Shown: one piece after another, positions 33,103 through 42,156 of the stretch | Layout: each line of letters begins with the position of its first letter | Numbering within the stretch: position 1 is the stretch's first letter | Program-made: the position numbers and the translations under genes | Notes under the pieces: model-generated | What the model was told of the DNA's origin: nothing | Seen by the model: only the letters and a program-made list of their open reading frames with translations | Databases searched by the model: none | Origin: Chromatiales bacterium | GTDB taxonomy: Bacteria > Pseudomonadota > Gammaproteobacteria > JAGRGH01 | Direction: 5' to 3' | NCBI GenBank assembly: GCA_020445605.1 | Contig: JAGRGH010000063.1 | Span: 1-64,000, forward strand | DNA length: 64,000 nt

Positions 33103-35058
33103 TCAGGGAAGGGCTTCCAGCGCGACCGGGAATACCGAATCCCCGCCGATCGGCCCGCCATCGAGGCTGACCCACAGATCGGCGTGTTCGTGCAGCGCGC
33201 GGTAGTAGTCGATCTTCGCCTCGAGTCGATGCAGGAAGTCGATCTGCCGCTGCGCGGGCCAAGTCTGCCAGTCGGCAAGCGAAAGGTTCATCACCTCGCC
33301 CGTGTACGGCAGATCTTCGATGTACTCGGCCATGAAGCCCAGTTCGGCGAGACTCTGACCGCGACCGGCCGTGGTGGCCGTCGTCGCGCCGATGCGATCG
33401 GGATCGCGCGTGACCGTGGCGGCGAGGCTCTTGAGCTCGTTGAGGAAGTTCTGCGGCGAGAGCAGGCCCTCTTCGGCCGTGATCAGGACCCGGCGCAGCA
33501 CGTCGTGCAGATCAGACAACTGATCGCGCGTCAGCAGCACATGAACGTCGAGGGTCTGGCGCGCCGGCTCGAACGGATCGTGATCGACCAGCCAGGCGTC
33601 GAATACCGATGGCACCGAACCGTCAACCGACTTGCCGAGGTATTTCATGCGAAGGGCGTAACCGAGCTTCGCCACCGTGCGCGACAGTTCCGCGAGACGC
33701 GGATTGTCGCTCTCCGGCGCGCGCTGCACGGCACGGGCCACGGCGGCGGGCGTGGCGCGCACCTGAGCGGTGATCTGCGCGGCAAGCGCATCCAGCACCT
33801 CGCCGAACTCCCGCACATCGCCGGTCCGCACACCGTAATAGAGGCTGCCGATGCCCGGCACCTGCGCGAGTTCGCGGTATTGGCGTGCCGCGACCTCGTG
33901 ATCGGAATACACCGATGGGGTGAGCAGATGCAGCACGAATACCGCGATGCCTTTTTCCTGGGCGATCCGGCGCAGGCGGTTAGCGTCCAGCCCGGTTCCG
34001 GAAAGCGGATCACCGGGATCACGTGCGCCAGCATCGGTGATCAGCACTACGTAACGCGCCTGGTGCGCATCCCAGTTCATGTTCTCGATCGCACGCAGCA
34101 CGCCGGCGTAGGAATCCTCGCGGAAGTCACGGCTCGACTGCGTCGCGGCATCCAGCGACGCAACGCCGTCGAGGAAACTCGCGGCGTTGCGGCCCTCGTC
34201 CAATGTCACAAACGTGCGGGTGCGATAGCCGAGCCCGGGGGCTGCCGCCGGATCGTCGCGGAAAGCGACCAGCCCGAAACTCACGTCGCCGCTGAGGCCG
34301 GCGCCGGCAAGGCTGTCGTAGATTTTCTGCACGGCCTCGCGCGTGCGATCGATATACGGCTGCATGGACAGCGTCGCGTCGATCGCAAACACCAGCCCCG
34401 CGCGCAGCGGAATCGGCTCGGCGACCGCTGCGGCAGCGGACACCTCAGACTTCGGTTCTTCGAGCGGCACACTGGCGACGCGCAGCAGGCGCGCGCGCTC
34501 GCTGCCGACGTAAAGGTCCTCGTGCTCGCGAATCGGCACCAAGTAGAACTCCTTGCTGAGATCCACATGGCGCGCGGGCTGGATGGCGACCACGGGGCTG
34601 TCCGGCCCTGAACGGCCGTCTTCGGCCTCCTGGTACAGCCGCCGGTAGGTGGTGAGGTCCGGCCCCTGCGCGAGGGCCTTCAGCGTGGCCGCGTCGCGAA
34701 ACAGCAGGCTGCGGCTGTGGGCATCGGGATTGCGGAAGGCGACCGTCAGGCCCTGGTTCCAGTCGATGGTCTGGGCGGCGGCGATCCAGCCGGCGGTGTT
34801 GCCGTAACGGCCGGTGCCGACCTGCACGGCGCCGCCCTCGCGGGCATACACATAGTAGGCCGTGAACGGCGTTACCGGCTTGCCGGTCGGTGCGCCCGGA
34901 GCGTCGACGAGCTGCGCGCCAGGCACCGCGATCACGCGCTGGTAGAGGCTTTGTTTGCCGGGAATCAGCAGCGGGCGCTCGGTCGCCGCCGTCGCGGCAG
35001 CCGTCACGATCGCAAACAGGGCCAGGGCCCCGCGCAGCAGCCAATGCATGCGTGTCAT
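33103..35058 (-). CDS. Exported VWA-domain protein, PpkA-like periplasmic module
   Basis: This encodes 651 residues. The ATG at 35058 gives an ATGA overlap with the previous stop; an ATG two codons earlier is also possible. After a signal peptide (to about TAAATA) comes an SH3-like region (FTAYYVYAREGGAVQVGTGR, then GWIAAAQTIDWNQ) known from the C-terminal part of PpkA-type kinases. A von Willebrand A domain follows (about 220-410) with the MIDAS start DATLSM. The C-terminal third is helical. There is no kinase domain. With the ABC genes it probably forms an envelope-spanning machine; its job is unknown. Confidence 0.8.
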   Translation of the reverse strand: MTRMHWLLRGALALFAIVTAAATAATERPLLIPGKQSLYQRVIAVPGAQLVDAPGAPTGKPVTPFTAYYVYAREGGAVQVGTGRYGNTAGWIAAAQTIDWNQGLTVAFRNPDAHSRSLLFRDAATLKALAQGPDLTTYRRLYQEAEDGRSGPDSPVVAIQPARHVDLSKEFYLVPIREHEDLYVGSERARLLRVASVPLEEPKSEVSAAAAVAEPIPLRAGLVFAIDATLSMQPYIDRTREAVQKIYDSLAGAGLSGDVSFGLVAFRDDPAAAPGLGYRTRTFVTLDEGRNAASFLDGVASLDAATQSSRDFREDSYAGVLRAIENMNWDAHQARYVVLITDAGARDPGDPLSGTGLDANRLRRIAQEKGIAVFVLHLLTPSVYSDHEVAARQYRELAQVPGIGSLYYGVRTGDVREFGEVLDALAAQITAQVRATPAAVARAVQRAPESDNPRLAELSRTVAKLGYALRMKYLGKSVDGSVPSVFDAWLVDHDPFEPARQTLDVHVLLTRDQLSDLHDVLRRVLITAEEGLLSPQNFLNELKSLAATVTRDPDRIGATTATTAGRGQSLAELGFMAEYIEDLPYTGEVMNLSLADWQTWPAQRQIDFLHRLEAKIDYYRALHEHADLWVSLDGGPIGGDSVFPVALEALP

Positions 35059-35741
35059 CGCCATTGCAGAACCAGTCGTTGCGCCTCGATATCACCGGTA
35101 GCCGCGGCCTGCTCGACAAAGCGCCGCAATGCGCCGAGCCGCTCGCCGGCCTGAACATGACCGGCCGCCACCGCGCGCGAATACCACTTGTGCGCCTGTA
35201 CCGGGTCGGCCGGACGCAGGCGCTGGTCGGCTGGCGCGACGTTCAGCGGATCGGACGACTCGCCGAGCTTGAACGCGGCCTCCGCATCACCACCGCGTGC
35301 GGCATAGAAATACAGCAGATAGGCGTCCGTCGTCCGCCCCTCGCCCGCAAGCGCGAATGCGCGCGCGGCTGCGGTGGCGGCGGCATTGGCGTCGCCGGCG
35401 GTTTCGAGTTCCGCGATCAGGGCGCGCGCGACCGCGCCGGGCTCGGCCGGGCGGACCGGCGCCAGCGCGGCGGGTACGGGCGGCAGTTCGCCGGTGACCG
35501 GTGCACCGGCCTTCGGCAGTCCGGTCGACACGGACGGTACGACCGAGCCCGAAACAGGCGGCGCGCCGGCCGGACTCGGCAGGGCCGCCGTGACCGGCTC
35601 CGGCCGCGATACCGGGGCCGTGACCCAGCGCCAAGCCAGGATCGCGACCACCACGACGGCCGCAAGACCGAGCAGCCAGCCGACGTTGCTACGCTTGCGC
35701 GGCGGGCGCAGGTGCTCGTCGAGTTGCAGGGGTTCTTGCAT
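35055..35741 (-). CDS. Membrane-anchored TPR/Sel1-like repeat protein
   Basis: This encodes 228 residues from ATG 35741; an open region upstream lacks features. Residues of about 20-40 form a single membrane helix (VGWLLGLAAVVVVAILAW), then a Pro/Ala-rich linker, then helical repeats (about 105-225) with the Sel1-like AHKWYSRAVAAGHVQAGERLG. First gene of the VWA-ABC operon. It probably scaffolds the periplasmic partners. Confidence 0.7.
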   Translation of the reverse strand: MQEPLQLDEHLRPPRKRSNVGWLLGLAAVVVVAILAWRWVTAPVSRPEPVTAALPSPAGAPPVSGSVVPSVSTGLPKAGAPVTGELPPVPAALAPVRPAEPGAVARALIAELETAGDANAAATAAARAFALAGEGRTTDAYLLYFYAARGGDAEAAFKLGESSDPLNVAPADQRLRPADPVQAHKWYSRAVAAGHVQAGERLGALRRFVEQAAATGDIEAQRLVLQWR

Positions 35742-36007
35742 CGGACGCGGGTCTTGAATGGGGCGCCCATCTTCAGCGCTCGCCGGCCCCGGTGCAACAC
35801 CCGCCGCGCACGGCCGACGGCTCCCGGCACCCAGCGGCGGCGGCAGCAGGCGCTCGGGGCGGGTGAAAACTTTCGTTACGCCGCGCCCACCGGCGGGCAT
35901 GTGGTCAATCTGCCGCACTTGCAGCGGAATTGATGCCGGCCAAATACCGGACCTGCCCAGCGCGGTTATGATCTTCGCCCTCCCAACATAACAACGAGGA
36001 TGCCCTG

Positions 36008-36574
36008 ATGATCTTTCGCCCCGCCCTGCCCGTTCTCGCCGCCGCGCTGCTGGGTTTCGGCACCGCGAACGCCGGTGATCTCGACGACCGTGTCGCCAAC
36101 AGCCGCGTCGCCGCGAACACCCTGCTCAACGCCCTGAAGGACCGCGTGACGGAAGTCGCACGGGCCAAGGGTCCGGTCGAGGCCGCCAAGACCTGCAACC
36201 TGGAGGCGCTGCCGATGACAAAGCGCATCTCCGAGGAGCAGGGATTCCAGGTCGGCCGCACCAGCCATCTGCTGCGCCAGCCCAAGAACGCGCCGGACAC
36301 CTGGGAGCAGGCCGGGCTGGACGAGTTCATGAAACGCAAGGCGGCCGGCGAAAAGCTCGCCGGCATGGAGCGCTACGAGGTGGTCACCGAAGACGGCAAG
36401 CCGGTGTTCCGTTACATGCGGGCCATCGAGATGGGCGGGGTCTGCTACAACTGCCACGGCAAGCTGCGCCGCGAAGTCGCGAAGGCCATCGACGAGATGT
36501 ACCCGAACGACAAGGCGCGCGACCTGAACCCGGGCGATCTGCGCGGGGCGTTCACGATCCGTCAGCCGATGTAG
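36008..36574 (+). CDS. DUF3365 (Tll0287-like) heme-binding protein
   Basis: This encodes 188 residues: signal peptide (to about residue 22, ANAG), then the Tll0287-like sensor domain with an EAAKTCNLEAL helix, a FQVGRTSHLLRQPKNAPDTWE segment and a covalent heme site, CYNCH, at about residues 148-152. Domains of this kind sense redox or gas ligands. Here there is no output domain, so it may be a free periplasmic c-type heme protein. It is followed after 130 bp by lutABC on the same strand. Confidence 0.8.
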   Translation: MIFRPALPVLAAALLGFGTANAGDLDDRVANSRVAANTLLNALKDRVTEVARAKGPVEAAKTCNLEALPMTKRISEEQGFQVGRTSHLLRQPKNAPDTWEQAGLDEFMKRKAAGEKLAGMERYEVVTEDGKPVFRYMRAIEMGGVCYNCHGKLRREVAKAIDEMYPNDKARDLNPGDLRGAFTIRQPM

Positions 36575-36703
36575 TCACCGCCCGGCATCGCCGGGCCGTC
36601 GGGGTATTCGCGACACAGGGAAATGTCGCCAGACTGGCGCATGCGCCAACCGGCCTGGCTTTCGTGCTGGACGCCGCCGGCCGGTGGTCTATGATGCGGA
36701 ACC

Positions 36704-37477
36704 ATGGCCCGACCGATGCGCGCTGCGCTGTTTGTCACCTGCCTGGCGGAATACGTTCGCCCGTCCATCGCCGACGCGAGCCTGAAGCTCCTGCGTGACG
36801 CGGGCATCGAAGCCGACACGCCCGAGCCACAGATCTGCTGCGGCCAACCCGCCTACAACCACGGCCACCGGGCAAGCGCGAAGGCGATTGCGCGCCAGCT
36901 GATCGACACCTTCCGGGAATACGATCGGGTGATCGTGCCGTCGGGTTCCTGCGCAGGCATGCTGATCCAGCACTACCCGAAGCTTCTGGCCGATGACAAA
37001 CGCATTGCTGCGCCGGCACGCGAACTCGCCGCGAAAACCGTCGAGCTCACGAGCTTTCTGGCGTCGCTCGAGTCATTCGAGATCGACGCCGAACTGAATG
37101 CGGTTGCGGCCTATCACGACAGCTGCTCGAGCTTTCGCGAACTCGGCATCCACGACGCGCCACGCAGGCTGCTTGCGCAGGTGCGCGGACTGAAACTCGC
37201 AAGCCTCGCCGACCACGAGGCCTGCTGCGGATTCGGCGGCAGTTTCATCGTCGAGTTTCCGGAACTGTCCGCGCGCATCGCCGACGACAAGCTTGACGAT
37301 GTCGGCCACACCGGCGCGGAGGTGCTGATCGGCGGCGATCTCGGCTGCCTGCTGAACCTCGGCGGACGCATCGGCAAACGCGGTCTGCCGGTGCGTGTCT
37401 TTCACATCGCCGAGGTGCTCGCGGGCATGACGGAAGACCTTGACTCGCTGAGCTCAGTCATACCGACCGATCGATGA
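36704..37477 (+). CDS. lutA: Lactate utilisation protein LutA (CCG-domain Fe-S subunit)
   Basis: This encodes 257 residues. Two CCG domains are visible: QICCGQPAYN (about 43-52) and EACCGFGGSF (about 171-180), the cluster-binding units of LutA/LldE/YkgE. Together with LutB and LutC it oxidises L-lactate to pyruvate. The stop overlaps lutB by 4 bp (ATGA). Confidence 0.9.
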   Translation: MARPMRAALFVTCLAEYVRPSIADASLKLLRDAGIEADTPEPQICCGQPAYNHGHRASAKAIARQLIDTFREYDRVIVPSGSCAGMLIQHYPKLLADDKRIAAPARELAAKTVELTSFLASLESFEIDAELNAVAAYHDSCSSFRELGIHDAPRRLLAQVRGLKLASLADHEACCGFGGSFIVEFPELSARIADDKLDDVGHTGAEVLIGGDLGCLLNLGGRIGKRGLPVRVFHIAEVLAGMTEDLDSLSSVIPTDR

Positions 37478-38859
37478 CCAACGGGTTTGCCGAACGCGCC
37501 GAGCGTGCACTGAGCGATGCGCCGTTGCAGGCGGCGCTGCGCAAGTCGCGCTCTGGCTTTGTCGACAAGCGCCGCAGGGCATTCACCGACTACGACCATT
37601 TCGACACTCTGCGCGATGAGGCAACGCGCATCCGCGCCCATGCGCTGGCGCACCTGCCCAAGCTGCTCGAACAGTTCGAGACGAACGTCGAAAAACACGC
37701 CGGCCAGGTGCACTGGGCGCGCAACGGCGCCGAGGCGAACGAAATCATCGTGCGACTGTGCCTCGCCGCCGGTGCACGCAAGGTCGCCAAGGGCAAGTCC
37801 ATGGCGAGCGAGGAGACCGACCTCAATCGCGCACTGGAGGCCATGCATCTCGAAGTCATCGAGACCGACCTCGGCGAGTACATCCTGCAACTGGCGCGCG
37901 AGCGCCCCTCGCACATCATCGCGCCGGCCGTGCACAAGAGCCGCGCGGACATCGAAAAGCTGTTCGACGAACACCACGGCCCGCGCGCGCGCGAGACGAT
38001 CGCCGACCTCGTCGATGAGGCGCGCGAACGGCTGCGCGAACAGTTCCTGGGCGCGGACGTCGGCATCACCGGAGCGAACTGGCTGATCGCGGAAACCGGC
38101 TCGGTCGGGCTCGTGACCAACGAGGGCAACGGCGATCTCAGCGCAACACTTCCGAAGGTCCACATCGTGCTGGCCGGCATCGAGAAGGTCTGCGCAACCC
38201 GGGCGGATGCGGCCACGCTGATGCGGGTGCTCGCGCGCAGCGCGACCGGACAGCCACTGACGGCGTATACGACCCTGCACACCGGCGCGAAACGCGCGGG
38301 CGATCCGGATGGCCCGGCAAACTTCCACGTCGTGCTGCTCGACAACGGCCGTTCGCAGACCATTGGCGGCGCGTTCCACGACATGCTGCGCTGCATCCGT
38401 TGCGGTGCCTGTCTGAATCACTGCCCGGTGTATACCGCGGTCGGCGGTCATGCCTACGGGGATGTCTATCCGGGGCCGATGGGGTCGGTGCTTACACCGC
38501 TGCTGCGCGGCCTGCCGGCCGGCCACGATCTGGTACAGGCCTGTACGCTGAACGGGCGCTGCGAGGTCGTCTGCCCGGCGTCCATCCCGCTGCCAACCCT
38601 GCTGCGCGAACTGCGCGAACGCCGCCACGAGGCCGGCCTGGAGACCCGTCTGGAACGTACATCGCTGCGCGCCTGGGCGTGGCTCGCAAAACGCCCGCGC
38701 TGGTACCGGCGACTGACCGGCTTGGACGTCAGGATCGGTCACTGGCTGCAGGGGCGCGGCTGGATTCCGGACTTTTTGGTGCGGCGCTGGACCCGCTTGC
38801 GCACCCTGCCCCCGCTGCCGCGGCGAAGCTTCTTCAACCGCCGCCGGGCAAAGCCTTGA
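37474..38859 (+). CDS. lutB: Lactate utilisation iron-sulfur protein LutB
   Basis: This encodes 461 residues. The N-terminal LUD domain (about 60-295) includes KSMASEETDLNRALE and ADVGITGANWLIAETGSV. Two 4Fe-4S motifs follow, CIRCGACLNHCPVY and CTLNGRCEVVCP; the second has a CxxxxxC spacing variation normal for the family. It ends with a basic tail. Its TGA overlaps the TTG start of lutC. Confidence 0.92.
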   Translation: MTNGFAERAERALSDAPLQAALRKSRSGFVDKRRRAFTDYDHFDTLRDEATRIRAHALAHLPKLLEQFETNVEKHAGQVHWARNGAEANEIIVRLCLAAGARKVAKGKSMASEETDLNRALEAMHLEVIETDLGEYILQLARERPSHIIAPAVHKSRADIEKLFDEHHGPRARETIADLVDEARERLREQFLGADVGITGANWLIAETGSVGLVTNEGNGDLSATLPKVHIVLAGIEKVCATRADAATLMRVLARSATGQPLTAYTTLHTGAKRAGDPDGPANFHVVLLDNGRSQTIGGAFHDMLRCIRCGACLNHCPVYTAVGGHAYGDVYPGPMGSVLTPLLRGLPAGHDLVQACTLNGRCEVVCPASIPLPTLLRELRERRHEAGLETRLERTSLRAWAWLAKRPRWYRRLTGLDVRIGHWLQGRGWIPDFLVRRWTRLRTLPPLPRRSFFNRRRAKP

Positions 38860-39455
38860 GCGACGCGCGCGAATCGATCCTGGCCGCGCTGCGGCTGGCC
38901 GCCAGCCGCGCCGCACCCGTGGAACGCGGCGGGCATTTTCGTCCGCCCGCCGGTGGCGATGTCGTCGAGGCGTTCGTTCTCAAAGTGCCGGGCACGGCGG
39001 CAAGCCTTGAACGTCTTCCGAATGCTGGCGCGGTGCCCTCTGCCGTCGACGCCTATCGGTTGAAACTCGGCCTGAACGGGCCCGTCGCCATCGCACCGGC
39101 ACTGGCGAAACTCGAATGGCCCGCCGAACTGCCGACCGCCCCGATCCGGCAGGCCGAACTGGCCGTCACCGTCGCGCAGGCCGGCATCGCGGAGACCGGC
39201 ACGCTGCTACTGACCTCCGGGCCCGAGACACCGACGACACTGAATTTTCTGCCCGACCACGCGCTGGTGGTGCTGAATACCACGCAGATCGTCGCGGATC
39301 TCGATGCGGCGCTGGCGACACTGGACCCGGACGCGATGCCGCGTGCCGTCAACTTCGTGACCGGCCCGTCCCGCACGGCCGATGTCGAACAGACCATCCA
39401 ACTCGGTGCCCATGGTCCGCGCAGTCTGCACATCCTGCTGCTGACCAGCGCCTGA
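38856..39455 (+). CDS. lutC: Lactate utilisation protein LutC
   Basis: This encodes 199 residues. TTG at 38856, within TTGA overlapping the lutB stop, gives the family N-terminus SDARESILAALRLA; there is no ATG or GTG in a suitable place. It is a LUD-domain protein: VAQAGIAETGTLLL, PDHALVVLNTTQIV and GPSRTADVEQTIQLGAHGP match the family. It completes the LutABC lactate oxidation system. Confidence 0.9.
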   Translation: MSDARESILAALRLAASRAAPVERGGHFRPPAGGDVVEAFVLKVPGTAASLERLPNAGAVPSAVDAYRLKLGLNGPVAIAPALAKLEWPAELPTAPIRQAELAVTVAQAGIAETGTLLLTSGPETPTTLNFLPDHALVVLNTTQIVADLDAALATLDPDAMPRAVNFVTGPSRTADVEQTIQLGAHGPRSLHILLLTSA

Positions 39456-39464
39456 ACCGGCCGG

Positions 39465-42110
39465 TCAATCCGGCTTGGCTAGCTTCAGCCACAGCACGAA
39501 GGTCGTTCCCGCACCGGGTTCGGTCTGCACCTCGACCGCGCCGCCGTGACCGTCGGCAACGGTCTTCACGAACGCCAGCCCGAGCCCGGAGCCTCCGTGC
39601 TTGCGCGCCGGGGCAGCCGCGCCGCGCGCAAAGCGCTGGAACAGGCGCGCGCGGGTCTCGTCATCCATTCCCGGCCCCTGGTCCGCGACACTGCCGAAGC
39701 CGCGCCCGTCACGCGCGCCGGCACGCACGACGACCTCTGTCCCGGACGGGCTGTAGTTCACGGCGTTGTCAAGGAGATTCACGAATGCGCGTTCCAGCAG
39801 CGCGCCGTCGCCGCGCACCCAGACCGGGTCGTCGGGCAGTTCGCGGCGCAGGCGGATTTCGCGGGCCTCGGCCTGCGGCCAGACCTGCTCCAAGGCATTG
39901 TTGACGACCTCGGCCAGATCGATGACCCCAAGGGCCTGGTCGTCGAGCCGTTCCGCGCGCCGCAGTTCCACGATCTGATCCGCGAGCCGCAGGGTCCGCG
40001 TGGCCTGGGCCTCGAGACGATCGAGCAACTGCGCGACGTCTTTCTGTTCTGCCGGATCGCGCGCCAGTTCGACGAGTGCCAGCATGGACACCAGCGGCGA
40101 GCGCATATCGTGCGAAATAAAGCCCAGCATCTCGCCGCGCTGACGCTCGGCGGCCCGCAGGGCGGAGATGTCCGCGAGATTCACCAGCACACCGGTCTGG
40201 CCGTTCGGATCGCTCGCCGCGCCCTGCAGTGGCGCAATGCTGACGATCAGGTCCGAAGCGTCCGCCGCGGCCGTGGTCAGCCGGCTCGTGCGCCCCTCGA
40301 TCAGCGCCGCATCAACCGCCTCGCGCCAGTCCGCTTCGGGCGACTGCGGAAATGCCGCGACCAGCAGGTCGGCGAGCGCCGCCCCCGGTGCCTCGTCCGA
40401 ATCCAGCCCGAGTACCTGCCGGGCGCGACGGTTCATGAGTGCGACCTGTCCGAACGCACCGGTCATGATCAGGCCGTCCGGCATCTGGTCGATGCTGTCC
40501 TCGACCCAGGCACGCAGCTCGCGCGCGGCTGCCGCCACGGTGCGAATCTGGTCGATGCGCGCCTGCATGCGCTCGATGCGCGTACGGCGCCGCTCCCCGG
40601 GCGCGTCGTCGTATAGGCGCGCGGCGGTGAACAGCAGGCGTTCGACCGGCGCGGGAACGGCCTCGTCGTCGTCGCGTTCGAGTGTCAGTAACAGGCCGCT
40701 GGATTCCGGCACCCGCACGGTCAGCGTCGCGCCCTCACGCAGCCAGACCCCGCTCATGCGCGGCGGCAGGATCGCAGCGGTCAGGCCGGTGGAGCCGGCG
40801 AGCGGTCTGCCCTTCGCGTCATGCAGGGCCCAGTTCGGCGCGCCGGCCGCCCGCAACGCGAACTGCATGGCGGCCGCGGGCTCCGGCAGGCCCGCGAATG
40901 GCAGGGTTGCCCGCTCGTCGCGCAGGCGCTGAAGTTCCTCGTCGAGGAATTCCACGGCCTGCGACAGGCGCAGTCCACTCCACAGGGGAAAGCTCAGCAA
41001 CACGCCGGCGAGACCCGCGCCCGGCGCAATCCATACACGCGACCAGGCCAGCGTCAGCGTCGCGGCCACGGCAATTCCACCGGCCACGAGCAGGGCCGCG
41101 GCGAGTCCCCAGCGCGGCGGAATCCAGACATACAGCGCGAACGCCACGAGCACCACCAGCGCCGCCAGCCCGGCCCGCGCCGCGGGCGAAAGCTCCGTGA
41201 TGGTCACGCCGGAGCGCACGGCGTCCAGCGCATTGGCGATGATCTCGACCCCGGGCATCGGCTGGCCCTCGCCGGACAGCGGCGTCGGCAGGGCATCGGC
41301 GAGCCCCGTCGCCGTGGCCCCGACCAGCACGATGCGGTCGCGCAGCGCGCTGTCCGGCACCAGGCCATCGAGCACAGCGGCATACGAATGGCGCTGGAAA
41401 TGTCCGGGCGGTCCGGCGAACGGGATCAGCACGCGCAGATCGCGCTCCCAGACCGCGAAATCATTGCTCACCGGCAGTTGCCGGCGCTCGCCTGGAGGAT
41501 CGTCCCAGCGCTGTGGCTCCAGCCAGTCCAGCAGCGCCAGACCAACCCACGGCCAGTGCGGGCTGCCGAGCCCTTCGTGCAGATACAGGCTGCGGGCGAT
41601 GCCGTCGGCGTCCAGTTCCACGTGGATATGCCCGAGCGCGGCGGCGACCTCGGCGAGCCGCGGCAGCGGCAGGGTTTCGATCAGCTGGCCGCCGTCGCGG
41701 GTCTGCTCCAGCAGGACGGGCAGCAACACGCGGCCGTTGGCGCGGATGGCGTTTTCGAGCAGCATGTCGGTCGCCGGGTCGTACCGATCAGGCTCGGCGA
41801 AGATCACGTCGAACACGACCGCGCGCGCCCCGGCCTCGGTCAGCCGCTGCACCAGCGCCGCGTGCAGCGCGCGCGACCACGGCCAGCGCCCCAGACGTTG
41901 CAGGCTCTCGGCGTCGATCGCGACGATGACGATGTCGTCCGGCGCCGGACGCGAAGCCTGTCGATTCGCGGCGTCCAGCAGCAGCCGGTCGGCGCGCACC
42001 AGCCAGCCCTGCCAGGCCGCGAACGCGGCCAGCAGCGCGAGCGCCAGTGCCGCAACCACCATGGCCGGTGAGCGGCCCTTCGGCATGGACGCGGCCGGGG
42101 ACTGATTCAT
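39465..42110 (-). CDS. CHASE2-PAS sensor histidine kinase
   Basis: This encodes 881 residues from ATG 42110. Residues 18-33 form a first helix, and an extracytoplasmic CHASE2 domain follows (about 45-305, with DDIVIVAIDAESLQRLGRWPWSR and GVEIIANALDAVRSG). Three helices (about 312-378) come next, then a region with a PAS-like domain (about 535-645), the HisKA box with phosphoacceptor H667 (FISHDMRSP) and HATPase (NLLDNAVNYSP, DQGPGMD, GSGLGLAFVK). Last gene of an operon with a LysM-FecR protein and an OmpR-type regulator. It presumably phosphorylates that regulator. Confidence 0.87.
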   Translation of the reverse strand: MNQSPAASMPKGRSPAMVVAALALALLAAFAAWQGWLVRADRLLLDAANRQASRPAPDDIVIVAIDAESLQRLGRWPWSRALHAALVQRLTEAGARAVVFDVIFAEPDRYDPATDMLLENAIRANGRVLLPVLLEQTRDGGQLIETLPLPRLAEVAAALGHIHVELDADGIARSLYLHEGLGSPHWPWVGLALLDWLEPQRWDDPPGERRQLPVSNDFAVWERDLRVLIPFAGPPGHFQRHSYAAVLDGLVPDSALRDRIVLVGATATGLADALPTPLSGEGQPMPGVEIIANALDAVRSGVTITELSPAARAGLAALVVLVAFALYVWIPPRWGLAAALLVAGGIAVAATLTLAWSRVWIAPGAGLAGVLLSFPLWSGLRLSQAVEFLDEELQRLRDERATLPFAGLPEPAAAMQFALRAAGAPNWALHDAKGRPLAGSTGLTAAILPPRMSGVWLREGATLTVRVPESSGLLLTLERDDDEAVPAPVERLLFTAARLYDDAPGERRRTRIERMQARIDQIRTVAAAARELRAWVEDSIDQMPDGLIMTGAFGQVALMNRRARQVLGLDSDEAPGAALADLLVAAFPQSPEADWREAVDAALIEGRTSRLTTAAADASDLIVSIAPLQGAASDPNGQTGVLVNLADISALRAAERQRGEMLGFISHDMRSPLVSMLALVELARDPAEQKDVAQLLDRLEAQATRTLRLADQIVELRRAERLDDQALGVIDLAEVVNNALEQVWPQAEAREIRLRRELPDDPVWVRGDGALLERAFVNLLDNAVNYSPSGTEVVVRAGARDGRGFGSVADQGPGMDDETRARLFQRFARGAAAPARKHGGSGLGLAFVKTVADGHGGAVEVQTEPGAGTTFVLWLKLAKPD

Positions 42111-42156
42111 GCCGTCAGGATAGCGCCCACCGGGATGCGGTCGACGTGGAACCCAG

